NCBI GenBank assembly: GCA_028291945.1
Contig: JAQGNH010000246.1
Coordinates: 1-34,671 of the forward strand
DNA: 34,671 nt
Direction: 5' to 3'
Source: Betaproteobacteria bacterium
GTDB taxonomy: Bacteria; Pseudomonadota; Gammaproteobacteria; Burkholderiales; SG8-41
In this document: positions 25,902 through 34,104 of the stretch, in pieces
How positions within the stretch are numbered: the first letter of the stretch is position 1
Layout: every line of letters begins with the position of its first letter
The notes under the pieces: model-generated
The model's input: the letters and a program-made list of their open reading frames with translations, nothing else
Databases searched by the model: none
What the model was told of the DNA's origin: nothing
Position numbers and translations under genes: made by a program

Positions 25902-27197
25902 ATGCCACTGGCTCGGCCCGACCGGATGCGATTCACGCTGCACGATGAGACGGTGGGTTCGACGCCCCTCGAGCTGCCTGCGCGTCGCATATGGCCGATT
26001 GGTCTCGTCGTCGCTGTGTTCTTTGCGGTGTTCGCGGCGATCGACTGGATGCAGATCGCGAAGCTGAGCTCGCAGAACGTGCGCGGCGTCTCGGATCTGA
26101 TGTTCGTGCTCTTCGAAGCCTTCTGGGTGCTCGGCTGGTCCGTGGGGGTCATCGTTCTCGGTGCGCTCACCGTGCTGCTCCTGTATTACCGAGAGTCAGT
26201 TCGGATCAGGGATGGCCGACTGATACACGTACCGCAGCTCGGACCGCTCAAGGTCGTTTGTGAATACGACTTGTCGCGCCTGCACAATCTCCGGCTTCAA
26301 ACATCCGATCGCGAAAACAGTGTCCGCATCCGCTTTGATTACGATGGACGCACGACTGGCATCGGAGATTGGATGCAGCGATCGCAAGCGGAGGCGCTTA
26401 TCGAGAGCATTAGAAGGTCGGCGCCGCAGACCGACGCCCCACCTTCCGCTCCCGATCAAGCGGGACAAATGCTTCAGCAGCAGCCTTCGACCATTATCAC
26501 TCGCACGGGAGAGCTGTCGCGTACGGGCTCACCTCGTGGTTCGACTGCAGATCTGAATGCAGGCAACTCACGCAAATGGGTTTCCGCGCTCGTACTCATC
26601 GCTGCCAATGCGCTGCCGCTGATCGGAGTGCTGCTGTTCGGCTGGACCATTTCGAACGTGATGGTGCTCTACTGGGCCGAGAGTGCAGTGATCGCGGCTT
26701 ATACGGTGCTGAAGATGTTCGTCGTCGGCAAGTGGGTCGCACCGTTCGCCGCGCTGTTCTTCGTCGGCCATTTCGGCGGATTCATGGCCGGACATTTCCT
26801 CTTCGTGTATGAATTCTTCGTGCGCGGTGTAGGGGCTGCCGGCCCCGAGCCCGCTGTACGTGAAGCTTTGCTCGGCATTTTTGGTCCGCTGTGGCCTGCG
26901 CTGCTCGCACTCGTAGTCAGCCATGGGGTCTCTTTTGTCGTGAACTTCATGGGTGCTCGCGAGTATGAGGGAACGACGTTGTCCGATCTGATGTCGGCGC
27001 CGTACAAGCGCGTCGTGGTCATGCACCTCACCGTAATTCTCGGGGGTATGCTCGTGCTGGTGATGAAGACGCCGCTGGCCGCGCTCGTTCTGCTGGTGTT
27101 GCTGAAGACGCTCGCCGACTGGCGGGCTCATGCGGGGGAACACGCGCAGAAACTCGGTGGCGTCGTCAAGGCTGCAGCCAATCAGCTGACACCCTAG
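25902..27197 (+). CDS. Membrane protein with PH-like domain and C-terminal DUF6498-like region
   Basis: 431 aa, ATG 25902 behind AAGGA. Two hydrophobic segments (about 32-49 and 66-96) are followed by a soluble, bacterial-PH-like stretch (about 97-172: [16 protein letters not shown], then [12 protein letters not shown] and a closing helix with ALIESIRR). A polar, proline- and glutamine-rich linker (173-225) leads to a C-terminal multi-helix membrane domain (226-405) with [18 protein letters not shown] and [10 protein letters not shown], which I recall as the DUF6498 pattern. The function is unknown. It is divergent from the Bug gene. Its TAG stop shares a CTAG tetranucleotide with the stop of the convergent crotonase gene. 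Confidence 0.7.
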   Translation: MPLARPDRMRFTLHDETVGSTPLELPARRIWPIGLVVAVFFAVFAAIDWMQIAKLSSQNVRGVSDLMFVLFEAFWVLGWSVGVIVLGALTVLLLYYRESVRIRDGRLIHVPQLGPLKVVCEYDLSRLHNLRLQTSDRENSVRIRFDYDGRTTGIGDWMQRSQAEALIESIRRSAPQTDAPPSAPDQAGQMLQQQPSTIITRTGELSRTGSPRGSTADLNAGNSRKWVSALVLIAANALPLIGVLLFGWTISNVMVLYWAESAVIAAYTVLKMFVVGKWVAPFAALFFVGHFGGFMAGHFLFVYEFFVRGVGAAGPEPAVREALLGIFGPLWPALLALVVSHGVSFVVNFMGAREYEGTTLSDLMSAPYKRVVVMHLTVILGGMLVLVMKTPLAALVLLVLLKTLADWRAHAGEHAQKLGGVVKAAANQLTP

Positions 27198-28051
27198 TCC
27201 CCTTGGAACACCGGTCTTTGTTTTGCCACGAACGCTTTGTAAGCGCGCTCGTAATCTTTCGTCTGCATGCAGATCGCCTGCGCCTGCGCTTCGGCTTCGA
27301 TCGCATCGTCGATGCCCATGCTCCATTCCTGATGGATGCAGCGCTTGGTCATGCCGTGCGCGAACGTCGGCCCTGCCGCGAGCGATGCCGCGAGCGCTTT
27401 CGCATCGGCCACGAGCTCTTCGGGTTTGCAGAGCTTGTTGTAGAAACCCCAGCGCTCCGCCTCCGCGCCGTCCATGGAGCGGCCGGTGTAGAGCAATTCC
27501 GCCGCGCGGCCTGCACCGATGATGCGCGGCAGGATATTGCACGCGCCCATGTCGGCTCCGGCGAGTCCCACCCTCACGAAGAGAAACGCCACCTTGCTCT
27601 GGAGCGTGCCGTATCGCAGGTCGGACGCCATCGCAATGATCGAGCCAGCGCCTGCGCAAATGCCGTCCATGGCGGAAATGATGGGCTGCGGACACGCCCG
27701 CATCGCTTTCACGAGATCGCCGGTCATGCGCGTGAACTCGAGCAGACCTGGCATGTCGTCGTTGCGCTGCATTTCCACGAGCGGTCCAATGATTTCATGG
27801 ACGTCGCCGCCGGAGCAGAAGTTGCCGCCGGCGCCGGTGATGACGACGACTTTGACGTCGCTGGAATAAGTCAGGGCGCGAAAGCTATCCCTCAGCTCCG
27901 CATACGACTCGAATGTCAGCGGGTTCTTGCGCTCCGGTCTGTTGAGCGTGATCGTTGCCACTTTGCCGTCGAGCGCCCACAGGAAGTGCTTCGGTGCGTA
28001 TGATCTCAGGTCCACCCCCGCAGGGCGAAAACGGCTGGCCGTGTCGCTCAT
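27194..28051 (-). CDS. Enoyl-CoA hydratase/isomerase family protein (crotonase)
   Basis: 285 aa from ATG 28051, with GGAG seven bases upstream. The crotonase fold is clear: [20 protein letters not shown] (34-53), the oxyanion-hole [11 protein letters not shown] (77-87) and [17 protein letters not shown] (130-146), and [17 protein letters not shown]. It would add water to, or isomerise, an enoyl-CoA. From memory, this subgroup is often encoded next to salicylyl-CoA or 2-aminobenzoyl-CoA hydroxylase genes in Burkholderiales; no such hydroxylase is in the window, so the substrate is open. It lies downstream of the SDR on the same strand (76-bp gap) but has its own copy of the 16-bp TetR-type dyad at 28063-28078, so it may have a separate promoter. 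Confidence 0.9.
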   Translation of the reverse strand: MSDTASRFRPAGVDLRSYAPKHFLWALDGKVATITLNRPERKNPLTFESYAELRDSFRALTYSSDVKVVVITGAGGNFCSGGDVHEIIGPLVEMQRNDDMPGLLEFTRMTGDLVKAMRACPQPIISAMDGICAGAGSIIAMASDLRYGTLQSKVAFLFVRVGLAGADMGACNILPRIIGAGRAAELLYTGRSMDGAEAERWGFYNKLCKPEELVADAKALAASLAAGPTFAHGMTKRCIHQEWSMGIDDAIEAEAQAQAICMQTKDYERAYKAFVAKQRPVFQGD

Positions 28052-28062
28052 CGTCTCTCCAA

Positions 28063-28078
28063 TTGAATAGTGATTAAA
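28063..28078. promoter_or_regulatory. TetR-type operator copy 1 (upstream of crotonase)
   Basis: TTGAATAGTGATTAAA fits TTKAAT-N4-RTTAAR; flanking AA/TT extend the dyad to 20 bp (28061-28080, 7 of 8 arm positions paired). It starts 12 bp upstream of the crotonase ATG, just behind the ribosome site. Confidence 0.65.
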
Positions 28079-28127
28079 TTAGCTTGGTCGTTGAAGCAGC
28101 GGTCCCGTGCGATAGCGAGAGGCCGTT

Positions 28128-28904
28128 TCACGGCATGTAAAAACCGCCCGTGACGTCCATGACGGTCCCGGTCATGAACGAGGCTGCGTCGGATGCCAGA
28201 AACGAGACCGCGGCGACGACATCGTTCGGCGTGCCTACTCTTCGTAACGGCGTGCGCGCGATGTATTGCTGATCCACGTCATCGGCGTTCGCAAAGCTCG
28301 CCGCCATCGCCGTCTTGATGCGGCCCGGCGCCACGCAATTCACTGTGATCCCGTATTCCCCGACTTCGCCTGCCAGCACGCGCGAGAATCCGATGAGGCC
28401 GGCTTTGGAAGCGGAATAGTAGGCGCTGCCGAATCCGGTGTTCATCCGCCCAGCCTGTGACGACATATTGATGATGCGTCCCCACTGTCGTGCTTTCATG
28501 AGAGGGATTGCCGCTCGCGAAACTAGGAAAGCTCCCGTCAGATTGACCGCCAGCGTGCGCTCCCAGAACTCGAGCGGCGTGTCTTCGACTTTCGCTTTGC
28601 GCCCGGCGATTCGGGGCGACACACCCGCGTTGTTGACGACCACATCGATGCGGCCCAACCTCGATCGAATGTCGTCGAACATCCGTGAGACGGCACGCTC
28701 ATCCGATACATCGGCGGCGAGTCCGATGGCAACAACACCTGCTTCGGTCAGTGCGCCCGCGGCCCTGGCCACGGCGTCGGCGCGCTGGCCGTTCACCACA
28801 ACAGTCATGCCGTCGCGAGCGAGGCGTTCAGCGACGGCATATCCGATGCCCTGGTTGGCGCCGGTGATCAGCGCCACCTTCCTGCTGGAGTCATTCTGAG
28901 CCAA
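28128..28904 (-). CDS. Short-chain dehydrogenase/reductase (FabG-like)
   Basis: 258 aa. The start is a TTG at 28904: no in-frame ATG exists before residue 33, which would lie inside the Rossmann fold, and a stop lies a few codons upstream. Cofactor motif TGANQGIG (14-21), NNAG (91-94), catalytic Ser149 in NMSSQAG, and Tyr163-x3-Lys167 are all present. Arg41 after the second strand (VVVNGQRAD) suggests NADP(H). It is probably a 3-hydroxyacyl-CoA or hydroxy-acid dehydrogenase of the catabolic island; the exact substrate is unknown. It is divergent from the acyl-CoA dehydrogenase across a gap holding operator copy 2. Confidence 0.9.
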   Translation of the reverse strand: MAQNDSSRKVALITGANQGIGYAVAERLARDGMTVVVNGQRADAVARAAGALTEAGVVAIGLAADVSDERAVSRMFDDIRSRLGRIDVVVNNAGVSPRIAGRKAKVEDTPLEFWERTLAVNLTGAFLVSRAAIPLMKARQWGRIINMSSQAGRMNTGFGSAYYSASKAGLIGFSRVLAGEVGEYGITVNCVAPGRIKTAMAASFANADDVDQQYIARTPLRRVGTPNDVVAAVSFLASDAASFMTGTVMDVTGGFYMP

Positions 28905-28938
28905 GGCGCGTCCGCTCGGTCATCGGCTTGCAGTGGAA

Positions 28939-28954
28939 TTGAATGGTCGTTAAG
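28939..28954. promoter_or_regulatory. TetR-type operator copy 2 (SDR / acyl-CoA dehydrogenase divergent promoter)
   Basis: TTGAATGGTCGTTAAG fits TTKAAT-N4-RTTAAR. It lies in the 123-bp gap, 34 bp from the SDR start and 73 bp from the acyl-CoA dehydrogenase start, so a bound repressor could control both directions. Confidence 0.65.
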
Positions 28955-29027
28955 CTACCGGCGCAAGACTAGGACAACTTCCGGTGCGGCGTCAATACGG
29001 CCGCCCAAATGACAAGGCACGGTGCGC

Positions 29028-30185
29028 ATGGCTTTTGCGCTTGATGCAGAGCAGCTGCAAATCCAGGATCTCGTGCGCCGTGTTGCCCGCGAAAAGGTCG
29101 CGCCGAGAGCGAACGAGATCGATCGCACGGCGGAGTACCCGCAGGACATGTTCGAGCTGCTGCGTGGGCTCGGCCTTTTTGCCCTGCCTTTCCCGCAGAC
29201 GTATGGCGGAACCGGCAGCACGCTTTCCGCGTGTGTCGTGGTCGAAGAGCTCGCCCGCGTGTGCTACAACACCGCGTACTTGCTCGTCGTACAGTGGACG
29301 CCGATCGGCGCGATTCTGGCCGCGGGAACCGATGACCAGAAGCGCCGCTTTTTGCCTGACCTCGCTGCCGGACGTCGCAGAGCGTCCATCTCGGTAACCG
29401 AGCCGCAAAGCGGCTCTGACGTGGCAGGCATCAAAACCCGTGCACGCCGCGTGCAAGGCGGTTACCGAATCAGCGGCTCCAAAATCTGGTGCACCGGCGC
29501 ACCGCTCGCGGACTTTATTTTCCTCGCTGCGAAAACAGGCGAGGACGACAGCCGAGGGAGCATCAATCTCTTCGCAGTCGAACGCGGTGCAAAAGGTCTG
29601 GACATCGGCCGCAAGGAAGACAAGATGGGCGCGCGCGGCGTGCCGTCGTGCCCGCTTTTTCTCGAAGATGTTTTCGTCCCTGAGGAGAATCGTCTCGGCG
29701 AGGAAGGCAAGGGCTTCAAGGCCGTCATGGAAACCTTCAATGCGGCGCGCCCGGTGCATGGTGCTCGCGGCGTCGGACTGGCACAGGGCGCCATCGACCA
29801 CGCGGTCAATTTCGTACAGAACAGGACCGCCTTTGGACAAAGTGTCGGCGAATTCCAGGGTATACGCTGGATGCTGGCGGACATGGTGATGCAGACCGAA
29901 GCCGCTCGCAGTCTCGTGTATCGCGCTGCTTCCATGGTCGATGCGAATGTTTCGGGACGTGAGCTCGCGCCGTTCGCAGCAATGGCGAAATGTTATGCCA
30001 CCGACGTTGCGATGAAGGTCACGACCGATGCGGTGCAACTCTTCGGAGCGGCCGGCATCTCCGCGGAATTCCCCATCAATCGCTACATGCGCGATGCGAA
30101 AGTACTGCAGATCATCGAGGGCACGAATCAGATACAACGCAACATCATCGGCAACAGCCTGCTGGGCCGCGCAGCGCGACGCTAA
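29028..30185 (+). CDS. Acyl-CoA dehydrogenase
   Basis: 385 aa from ATG 29028 (AAGG ten bases upstream; a GTG at 29022 would add two residues). It is an FAD-dependent acyl-CoA dehydrogenase of normal length: ISVTEPQSGSDVAGIKTRA (substrate/FAD loop), NRTAFGQSVGEFQGIRWMLADM, QLFGAAGISAEFPINRYMRD, and catalytic Glu364 in IIEGTNQIQRN. It introduces the alpha-beta double bond into an acyl-CoA and passes electrons to ETF. Together with the crotonase and SDRs it makes a beta-oxidation-like set; a cyclic acyl-CoA (AliB-like role) is possible but unproven. It is followed by a short coupled frame and then the CoA-transferase on the same strand. Confidence 0.93.
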   Translation: MAFALDAEQLQIQDLVRRVAREKVAPRANEIDRTAEYPQDMFELLRGLGLFALPFPQTYGGTGSTLSACVVVEELARVCYNTAYLLVVQWTPIGAILAAGTDDQKRRFLPDLAAGRRRASISVTEPQSGSDVAGIKTRARRVQGGYRISGSKIWCTGAPLADFIFLAAKTGEDDSRGSINLFAVERGAKGLDIGRKEDKMGARGVPSCPLFLEDVFVPEENRLGEEGKGFKAVMETFNAARPVHGARGVGLAQGAIDHAVNFVQNRTAFGQSVGEFQGIRWMLADMVMQTEAARSLVYRAASMVDANVSGRELAPFAAMAKCYATDVAMKVTTDAVQLFGAAGISAEFPINRYMRDAKVLQIIEGTNQIQRNIIGNSLLGRAARR

Positions 30186-30220
30186 ATACGCGGACACGAT
30201 TCGAGAGGAGGGTCTATAGG

Positions 30221-30349
30221 GTGCGAACCGTCGAAACGGTTGAAATCGTTACTTGCGTGAACCGCACTGAGTCGGAGCAGGACGGCACCAACGTGCTGAC
30301 CTATAGGCCTTTGAAGATGGCGAAGTGTCGCAAGGGACGCGTGCAATGA
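30221..30349 (+). CDS. Putative 42-aa leader ORF coupled to the CoA-transferase
   Basis: A GTG at 30221 follows a strong GAGGAGGG (about 30204-30212). The frame runs 42 codons and stops at 30347-30349, overlapping the CoA-transferase ATG as ATGA. The predicted peptide (VRTVETVEIVTCVNRTESEQ at its start) has no signal, membrane helix or recognised domain. An AACCGT-CGAA-ACGGTT hairpin (30226-30241) lies at its beginning. It could be a translated leader that delivers ribosomes to the weakly initiated CoA-transferase, or a chance frame. Codon use is unremarkable. Confidence 0.35.
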   Translation: MRTVETVEIVTCVNRTESEQDGTNVLTYRPLKMAKCRKGRVQ

Positions 30350-31533
30350 GCTTGGCTGCGAGCGGCCCGCTGTCCGGCATGCGCATCGTCGATCTCACTC
30401 AATTCATACTCGGACCCGTCGCGACTCAGATACTCGGCGATTACGGCGCGGACGTGATCAAGATCGAAGCGCCCGAAGGCGATCTCAACCGCAAGATCGG
30501 CCCTGCGCGCTATCCGGACATGACCGCGATGTTTCTCGGCATGAATCGAAACAAGCGCAGCGTCGTACTCAATCTGAAGCGGCCCGAGGCGCTCGACGCG
30601 TTGAACCGCATGATCGATGATGCCGACGTGTTCGTGCACAGCATGCGTCCGTCGTCGGCGGAGCGGCTCGGCGTGGGCTACGCCGCGGTTGCCGCGCGCA
30701 ATCCACGAATTGTCTATGCTTTTGCGCCCGGTTACCGTCAGGATGGGCCTTACCGCGACCGTCCCGCATACGACGACGTGATCCAGGGGGAGAGCGGCAT
30801 TGCCGGTATTGCCGAGCTTGCTTTCGGCGAGCCGCGGTACCTGCCGACGGTCATCGCCGATAAGTTCTGCGGACACATTCTCGCGTCTTCCATAGGAATG
30901 GCGCTCGTGCACCGCGAGCGCAGCGGCGAGGGGCAGGAAGTCCAGGTGCCGATGCTCGAGACAATGATGTCCTTCAATCTGATCGAGCATCTCTGGACCG
31001 GCGCATTCGACGAACCCCAGGGCGAGCTCGGCTACGATCGCGCGCTCACGCAGTCCCGCAGGCCATTCGCTACGCAAGACGGATATATCTGCCTGATGGC
31101 GACGAGTGATGCGCAATGGTGTGGACTGTTCGCCGCGTGCGATCGTCCCGAGCTCGGGAACGATCCACGATTTTCAACCCTTGCCGAGCGCTCGAAACGC
31201 TTTCCCGAGCTCTATGGACTGATCGGCGAGGAGATGGCGAAAAGAACGACCGCCGATTGGCAGGCGAGGCTCGACGCGGCCGATGTGCCCAATGGCGTTT
31301 CGCGCAAGCTTCGCGATCTTCCGCAGGATCCCTACCTGGTCGAAACCGGCTTCTTCCACCGCTACAAGCACGCGCAAGCGGGTCCAATGGTGACGACTTC
31401 GATACCAGTGCGGTTCTCGAAAACGCCTGCCCAAATCCAGGGTCCGCCGCCCACGCTCGGCGAGCACACGCGCAGCGTGCTTGGGGACATGGGGTATACG
31501 GACGAGCAGATCGAGCGGATGAGCGCGAAGTGA
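30346..31533 (+). CDS. CaiB/BaiF family (class III) CoA-transferase
   Basis: 395 aa from ATG 30346, which overlaps the stop of the short upstream frame; upstream alternatives (GTG 30325) lack support. Class III features: MRIVDLTQFILGPVATQILG (12-31), DYGADVIKIEAPEGD (32-46), NRNKRSVVLNLKRPEAL, AYDDVIQGESGIAGI, and GEGQEVQVPMLETMMSFN. In formyl-CoA transferase the catalytic residue is an Asp in the last motif; here the aligned position is Glu205. This appears in a subgroup of the family, so activity is not excluded. It would activate the pathway acid by moving CoA from another thioester, feeding the acyl-CoA dehydrogenase encoded upstream. Confidence 0.9.
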   Translation: MSLAASGPLSGMRIVDLTQFILGPVATQILGDYGADVIKIEAPEGDLNRKIGPARYPDMTAMFLGMNRNKRSVVLNLKRPEALDALNRMIDDADVFVHSMRPSSAERLGVGYAAVAARNPRIVYAFAPGYRQDGPYRDRPAYDDVIQGESGIAGIAELAFGEPRYLPTVIADKFCGHILASSIGMALVHRERSGEGQEVQVPMLETMMSFNLIEHLWTGAFDEPQGELGYDRALTQSRRPFATQDGYICLMATSDAQWCGLFAACDRPELGNDPRFSTLAERSKRFPELYGLIGEEMAKRTTADWQARLDAADVPNGVSRKLRDLPQDPYLVETGFFHRYKHAQAGPMVTTSIPVRFSKTPAQIQGPPPTLGEHTRSVLGDMGYTDEQIERMSAK

Positions 31534-31534
31534 C

Positions 31535-31559
31535 AATGATGAATGCGGAATGATGAATG
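31535..31559. repeat. Short direct repeat AATGATGAATG
   Basis: AATGATGAATG occurs at 31535-31545 and 31549-31559, separated by CGG (14-bp period), and part of the unit continues to 31564. It starts two bases after the CoA-transferase stop. Confidence 0.6.
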
Positions 31560-31574
31560 ATGAGTCCAACCGGA

Positions 31575-31609
31575 TGTCATTGCGAGGACGCCGCGACGAA
31601 GCAATCCCG
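31575..31609. repeat. Dispersed palindromic repeat-like element (GTCATTGCGAGG...GAAGCAATCCC type)
   Basis: The segment opens with TGTCATTGCGAGGACG and closes with CGAAGCAATCCCG, with ATTGC/GCAAT ends that can pair. I recall this pattern as a short intergenic repeat found in many copies in diverse bacterial genomes. Only one copy was seen in the window, so dispersal cannot be shown here. Confidence 0.5.
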
Positions 31610-31795
31610 TGCCGCACGGACTGCACACCGCTCACTATGAAGCGCCGCGTGAATAGCGGCACTCTAGGACAGGATGAGGTGCGTCGTCTGCGTGATGGGT
31701 TCTATGGTCCGAACGCTGGTGCTGCCCTCCCCGTCATGGCCAAGTAGTGATGCGGAAGAGACGTAACCGCAGGCGAGCGGCACTCGGAGCTTCTA

Positions 31796-31811
31796 TTTAA
31801 TCGCGGTTAAG
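31796..31811. promoter_or_regulatory. TetR-type operator copy 3 (upstream of the TetR gene)
   Basis: TTTAATCGCGGTTAAG fits TTKAAT-N4-RTTAAR and lies 40 bp upstream of the TetR start codon, in the expected core-promoter zone (CATACT at 31817-31822 is a possible -10). This suggests autoregulation. Confidence 0.68.
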
Positions 31812-31851
31812 TCTGGCATACTGGCGGCAAATTTAGAGCAACGCAACATTC

Positions 31852-32586
31852 ATGGCTTCCAGGAAGCACGCCCGCGAACGTCGCACGACGGTCGAGCCGC
31901 CGGCGAGACCACCAAAAGCGAAGCGACTCGCTGCCGCCCCCGAGCGCAACAACACCGAACGCGATGAGGCTGTCCGTCGGAGAATCATCAGGGCTGCGGC
32001 AGAAATTTATCGCGAGTGCGGGTACGAACGCGCAGGCATGACGGACATCGCACGCCGCCTCGGAATGACTGCCCCGGCGCTCTATTGGTACTTCCGTTCC
32101 AAGCAAGACATACTCGTCGCTTTTCTCGAGCATACCGTTGCCGACCTGATTCAGTTCGTGCGCAGCCTGGTGCACTCGAACGATCCGAAGCAGCGCCTCT
32201 GGGAGTTCATGCACGCGTACGTGCTCTGGCAACTCCAGCAGCAGGAGCTCTCTGCGGCGTACGAGCGGATTTACGCCTTGGGGCATTTGCGTAACAGCCT
32301 GCCCGAGAAGCAGCGGCAGCGGATCACCGCGCTCGAGCAGGAGTTTTACGGCATGTGCCGCGACCTGATCGCCGGTGTGCAAGGCAAGCGCGAGCGAAAT
32401 GCCGCGGTGGCGTTCGCGCTGATCGGCATGGTCGAGCATCTCATCTCATGGTTCAGGCCGAACGGCACGCTCTCGGTGAAGCAGATCGCCACACTGTATG
32501 CGGACCTTGCGGTGGCGATGGCCACGACAGCCGCCGAAGGAGAAAAGCCGACGCGCAAAGCTGCAGCTCGAGTGCTGGCTGGCTAG
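31852..32586 (+). CDS. TetR/AcrR family transcriptional regulator
   Basis: 244 aa from ATG 31852. A basic, proline-rich, probably disordered tail (1-37) precedes the TetR DNA-binding domain (about 40-90): RRRIIRAAAEIYRECGYERA, then MTDIARRLGMTAPALYWYFRSKQDIL with the helix-turn-helix at 61-83. The ligand domain (about 95-230) is helical and contains KQRLWEFMHAYVLWQLQQQE, resembling the C-terminal domain of KstR2-type regulators that sense acyl-CoA. The gene sits inside the catabolic island and has the shared dyad in front of it. The dyad also precedes the crotonase, the SDR/acyl-CoA dehydrogenase pair and the last SDR. It is therefore the best candidate for the repressor that reads these sites, released by a pathway CoA ester. 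Confidence 0.9.
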   Translation: MASRKHARERRTTVEPPARPPKAKRLAAAPERNNTERDEAVRRRIIRAAAEIYRECGYERAGMTDIARRLGMTAPALYWYFRSKQDILVAFLEHTVADLIQFVRSLVHSNDPKQRLWEFMHAYVLWQLQQQELSAAYERIYALGHLRNSLPEKQRQRITALEQEFYGMCRDLIAGVQGKRERNAAVAFALIGMVEHLISWFRPNGTLSVKQIATLYADLAVAMATTAAEGEKPTRKAAARVLAG

Positions 32587-32666
32587 CGATGCTGTAAAGA
32601 GTGTCATCGCAAGGTGCAGCGTCACATCACTCCAGCAGCGACGGCTCGACCCGATCAGAAGCTTTG

Positions 32667-33833
32667 CTAGTCCTTACCCACGAGTTGTGTGGCGATGATG
32701 ATTTTTTGAATCTCGCTCGTGCCTTCGTAAATACGTAGCGGCCGAATTTCGCGGTAGAGCCGTTCAACCACGCTGCCCACAGTCACGCCGAGCCCTCCAA
32801 AAAGTTGAACGGCACTGTCGATGACGCGCTGCGCTGCCTCGGTTGCGTAGAGCTTGGCCATCGCGCTCTCACGTGTGATGCGGTGCGACTGCGTGTCTTT
32901 CGCCCACGCAGCGCGGTAAACGAGCAACGCCGAAGCGTCGACGTCGACGGCCATGTCGGAGAGACGCATCTGCGTGGCCTGGAATTGCGCGAGCTTGCGC
33001 CCAAACACCACACGCTCGCGCACGCGGCTGACGGTCTCGTGCAATGCACGCCGGGCGAATCCCAGCGCGGCCGCCCCGACAGTCGCTCGAAAGATGTCCA
33101 GCGTCGACATGGCGATCTTGAATCCGTCCCCGGGTTCTCCGAGCATGCTCGACGCGCTGACGCGGCAGTTCCTCAGAGCAACGGTGCCAATGACATGAGG
33201 CGCAATTATTTCGGGTCGTTCGGTGATTTCGAGACCTGGTGTATCTCCATCGACGACGAAAGCAGCCAGACCTTTCGCGTCGCCCGGCTCGCCGGTGCGC
33301 GCAAACACGATGTAGTGGTCTGCAATGCCTGCGTTCGAAATCCAGCTCTTCGCGCCATCGAGTACGTAATCGCCAGCCTCGCGCCGGGCAGTCGTTCGCA
33401 GCCCCGCCACGTCCGAACCGCTTTCGGGTTCCGACAGTGCGAAAGCGCCGAGGCGCGTGCCGGCGACGACACCGGGCAGGTACTTCTTCCTGAGATTGTC
33501 AGTGCCGAACAGCGTCACCGGCGCACTGCCGAGACCCTGGATTGCGAATGCGCAGTCTGCAATGCCGGAGTGAAAGGCTAGCGTTTCCCGAATCAGACAC
33601 AGACTGCGCACATCGATCGCGGGTAAAGCGCCGCCCAAGTCTGCAGGAACCAGGTAGCGCAGCCAACCGGCGGTTCCAAGCGACGCCGCTAAGGAGCGCG
33701 TGGTGCGCTCGACATCGTTCTCGCCTGACTCGCGCAGCGCTTTGTTGTCGAGCGCCCACGCGGTGAGCCTGCCGCTTAGATCTCGATGATGCGTTTCGAA
33801 AAACGGCCAGCTCAGATGGTCTGACGGGTTCAT
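32667..33833 (-). CDS. Acyl-CoA dehydrogenase (second copy)
   Basis: 388 aa from ATG 33833, 14 bp after the stop of the small membrane-protein gene; the frame is open further upstream but that part overlaps the neighbour. Family motifs are FALSEPESGSDVAGLRTTAR, SWISNAGIADHYIVFARTG, RERVVFGRKLAQFQATQMRL, QLFGGLGVTVGSVVERLYRE, and catalytic Glu370 in IYEGTSEIQK. It is FAD-dependent and should oxidise an acyl-CoA with electrons to ETF. It clearly differs from the first copy, so the pathway may need two dehydrogenation steps. It is convergent with the TetR gene; the 80-bp gap has a weak GCGATG/CATCGC hairpin and no T-run. Confidence 0.93.
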   Translation of the reverse strand: MNPSDHLSWPFFETHHRDLSGRLTAWALDNKALRESGENDVERTTRSLAASLGTAGWLRYLVPADLGGALPAIDVRSLCLIRETLAFHSGIADCAFAIQGLGSAPVTLFGTDNLRKKYLPGVVAGTRLGAFALSEPESGSDVAGLRTTARREAGDYVLDGAKSWISNAGIADHYIVFARTGEPGDAKGLAAFVVDGDTPGLEITERPEIIAPHVIGTVALRNCRVSASSMLGEPGDGFKIAMSTLDIFRATVGAAALGFARRALHETVSRVRERVVFGRKLAQFQATQMRLSDMAVDVDASALLVYRAAWAKDTQSHRITRESAMAKLYATEAAQRVIDSAVQLFGGLGVTVGSVVERLYREIRPLRIYEGTSEIQKIIIATQLVGKD

Positions 33834-33847
33834 AGGCCAGCCTGTGC

Positions 33848-34072
33848 TTACTTCGGCAGCAGCATGTCCGCGATGATGGTGACGAGCTCGACGTAGCTTC
33901 GCGCGATGAGGTACGTCAACGGCAGCAGCGCCAGGGCAATCACTGACCACATCCAGGCGAAACCTGCAGCATGGAGCACCAGGGCGATGACAACCGGAGG
34001 CAGCAGCGACAGAGCCAGCACCAGCGGTTTCCCGTGCCTGACGATGAAGGCGACGGCCGGATACTGCTCCAT
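33848..34072 (-). CDS. Small membrane protein with two predicted helices
   Basis: 74 aa from ATG 34072, with GGGAG upstream on the minus strand. Two hydrophobic helices (about 17-38 and 41-57) are joined by a very short turn (FAWMW), with a Lys/Arg/His start and the acidic tail VELVTIIADMLLPK. It resembles no family I can name. It is the first gene of a two-gene unit with the acyl-CoA dehydrogenase (14-bp gap), transcribed from the promoter area that contains operator copy 4. A role with membrane delivery of electrons or substrate is possible but not supported by motifs. Confidence 0.65.
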   Translation of the reverse strand: MEQYPAVAFIVRHGKPLVLALSLLPPVVIALVLHAAGFAWMWSVIALALLPLTYLIARSYVELVTIIADMLLPK

Positions 34073-34088
34073 CCCGCGGCTCCCGCGA

Positions 34089-34094
34089 TATAAT
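34089..34094 (+). promoter_or_regulatory. Consensus -10 box TATAAT upstream of the last SDR
   Basis: A perfect TATAAT lies 52 bp before the SDR ATG. No good -35 is seen at 17 bp. The operator at 34105-34120 begins about 10 bp downstream, where a bound repressor would block initiation or clearance. Confidence 0.45.
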
Positions 34095-34104
34095 GAACCG
34101 CGAG

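Larger units (their letters stand above)
31534..31851. other. Intergenic region with small repeats, 318 bp
   Basis: This gap between the CoA-transferase and TetR genes holds an 11-bp direct repeat, a scattered-repeat-like element and operator copy 3, each listed separately. A GCCGC ... GCGGC hairpin lies near 31645-31661. A 65-codon frame here includes the repeat and looks like chance. No RNA gene was recognised. Confidence 0.5.

Noticed and set aside
28992-30197. Minus-strand open frame of 401 codons
   Set aside because: Antisense to the first acyl-CoA dehydrogenase; His/Arg/Ala-rich with no motif.
30226-30241. AACCGT-CGAA-ACGGTT as a further TetR operator
   Set aside because: It does not fit the TTKAAT-N4-RTTAAR dyad; it is more likely an mRNA hairpin in the leader frame.
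31550-31747. 65-codon frame between the CoA-transferase and TetR genes
   Set aside because: It is made partly of the direct repeat and the dispersed-repeat-like element and has no ribosome site.
32586-32610. GCGATG ... CATCGC hairpin after the TetR gene as a terminator
   Set aside because: Six base pairs with a 13-nt loop and no T-run; too weak to call.
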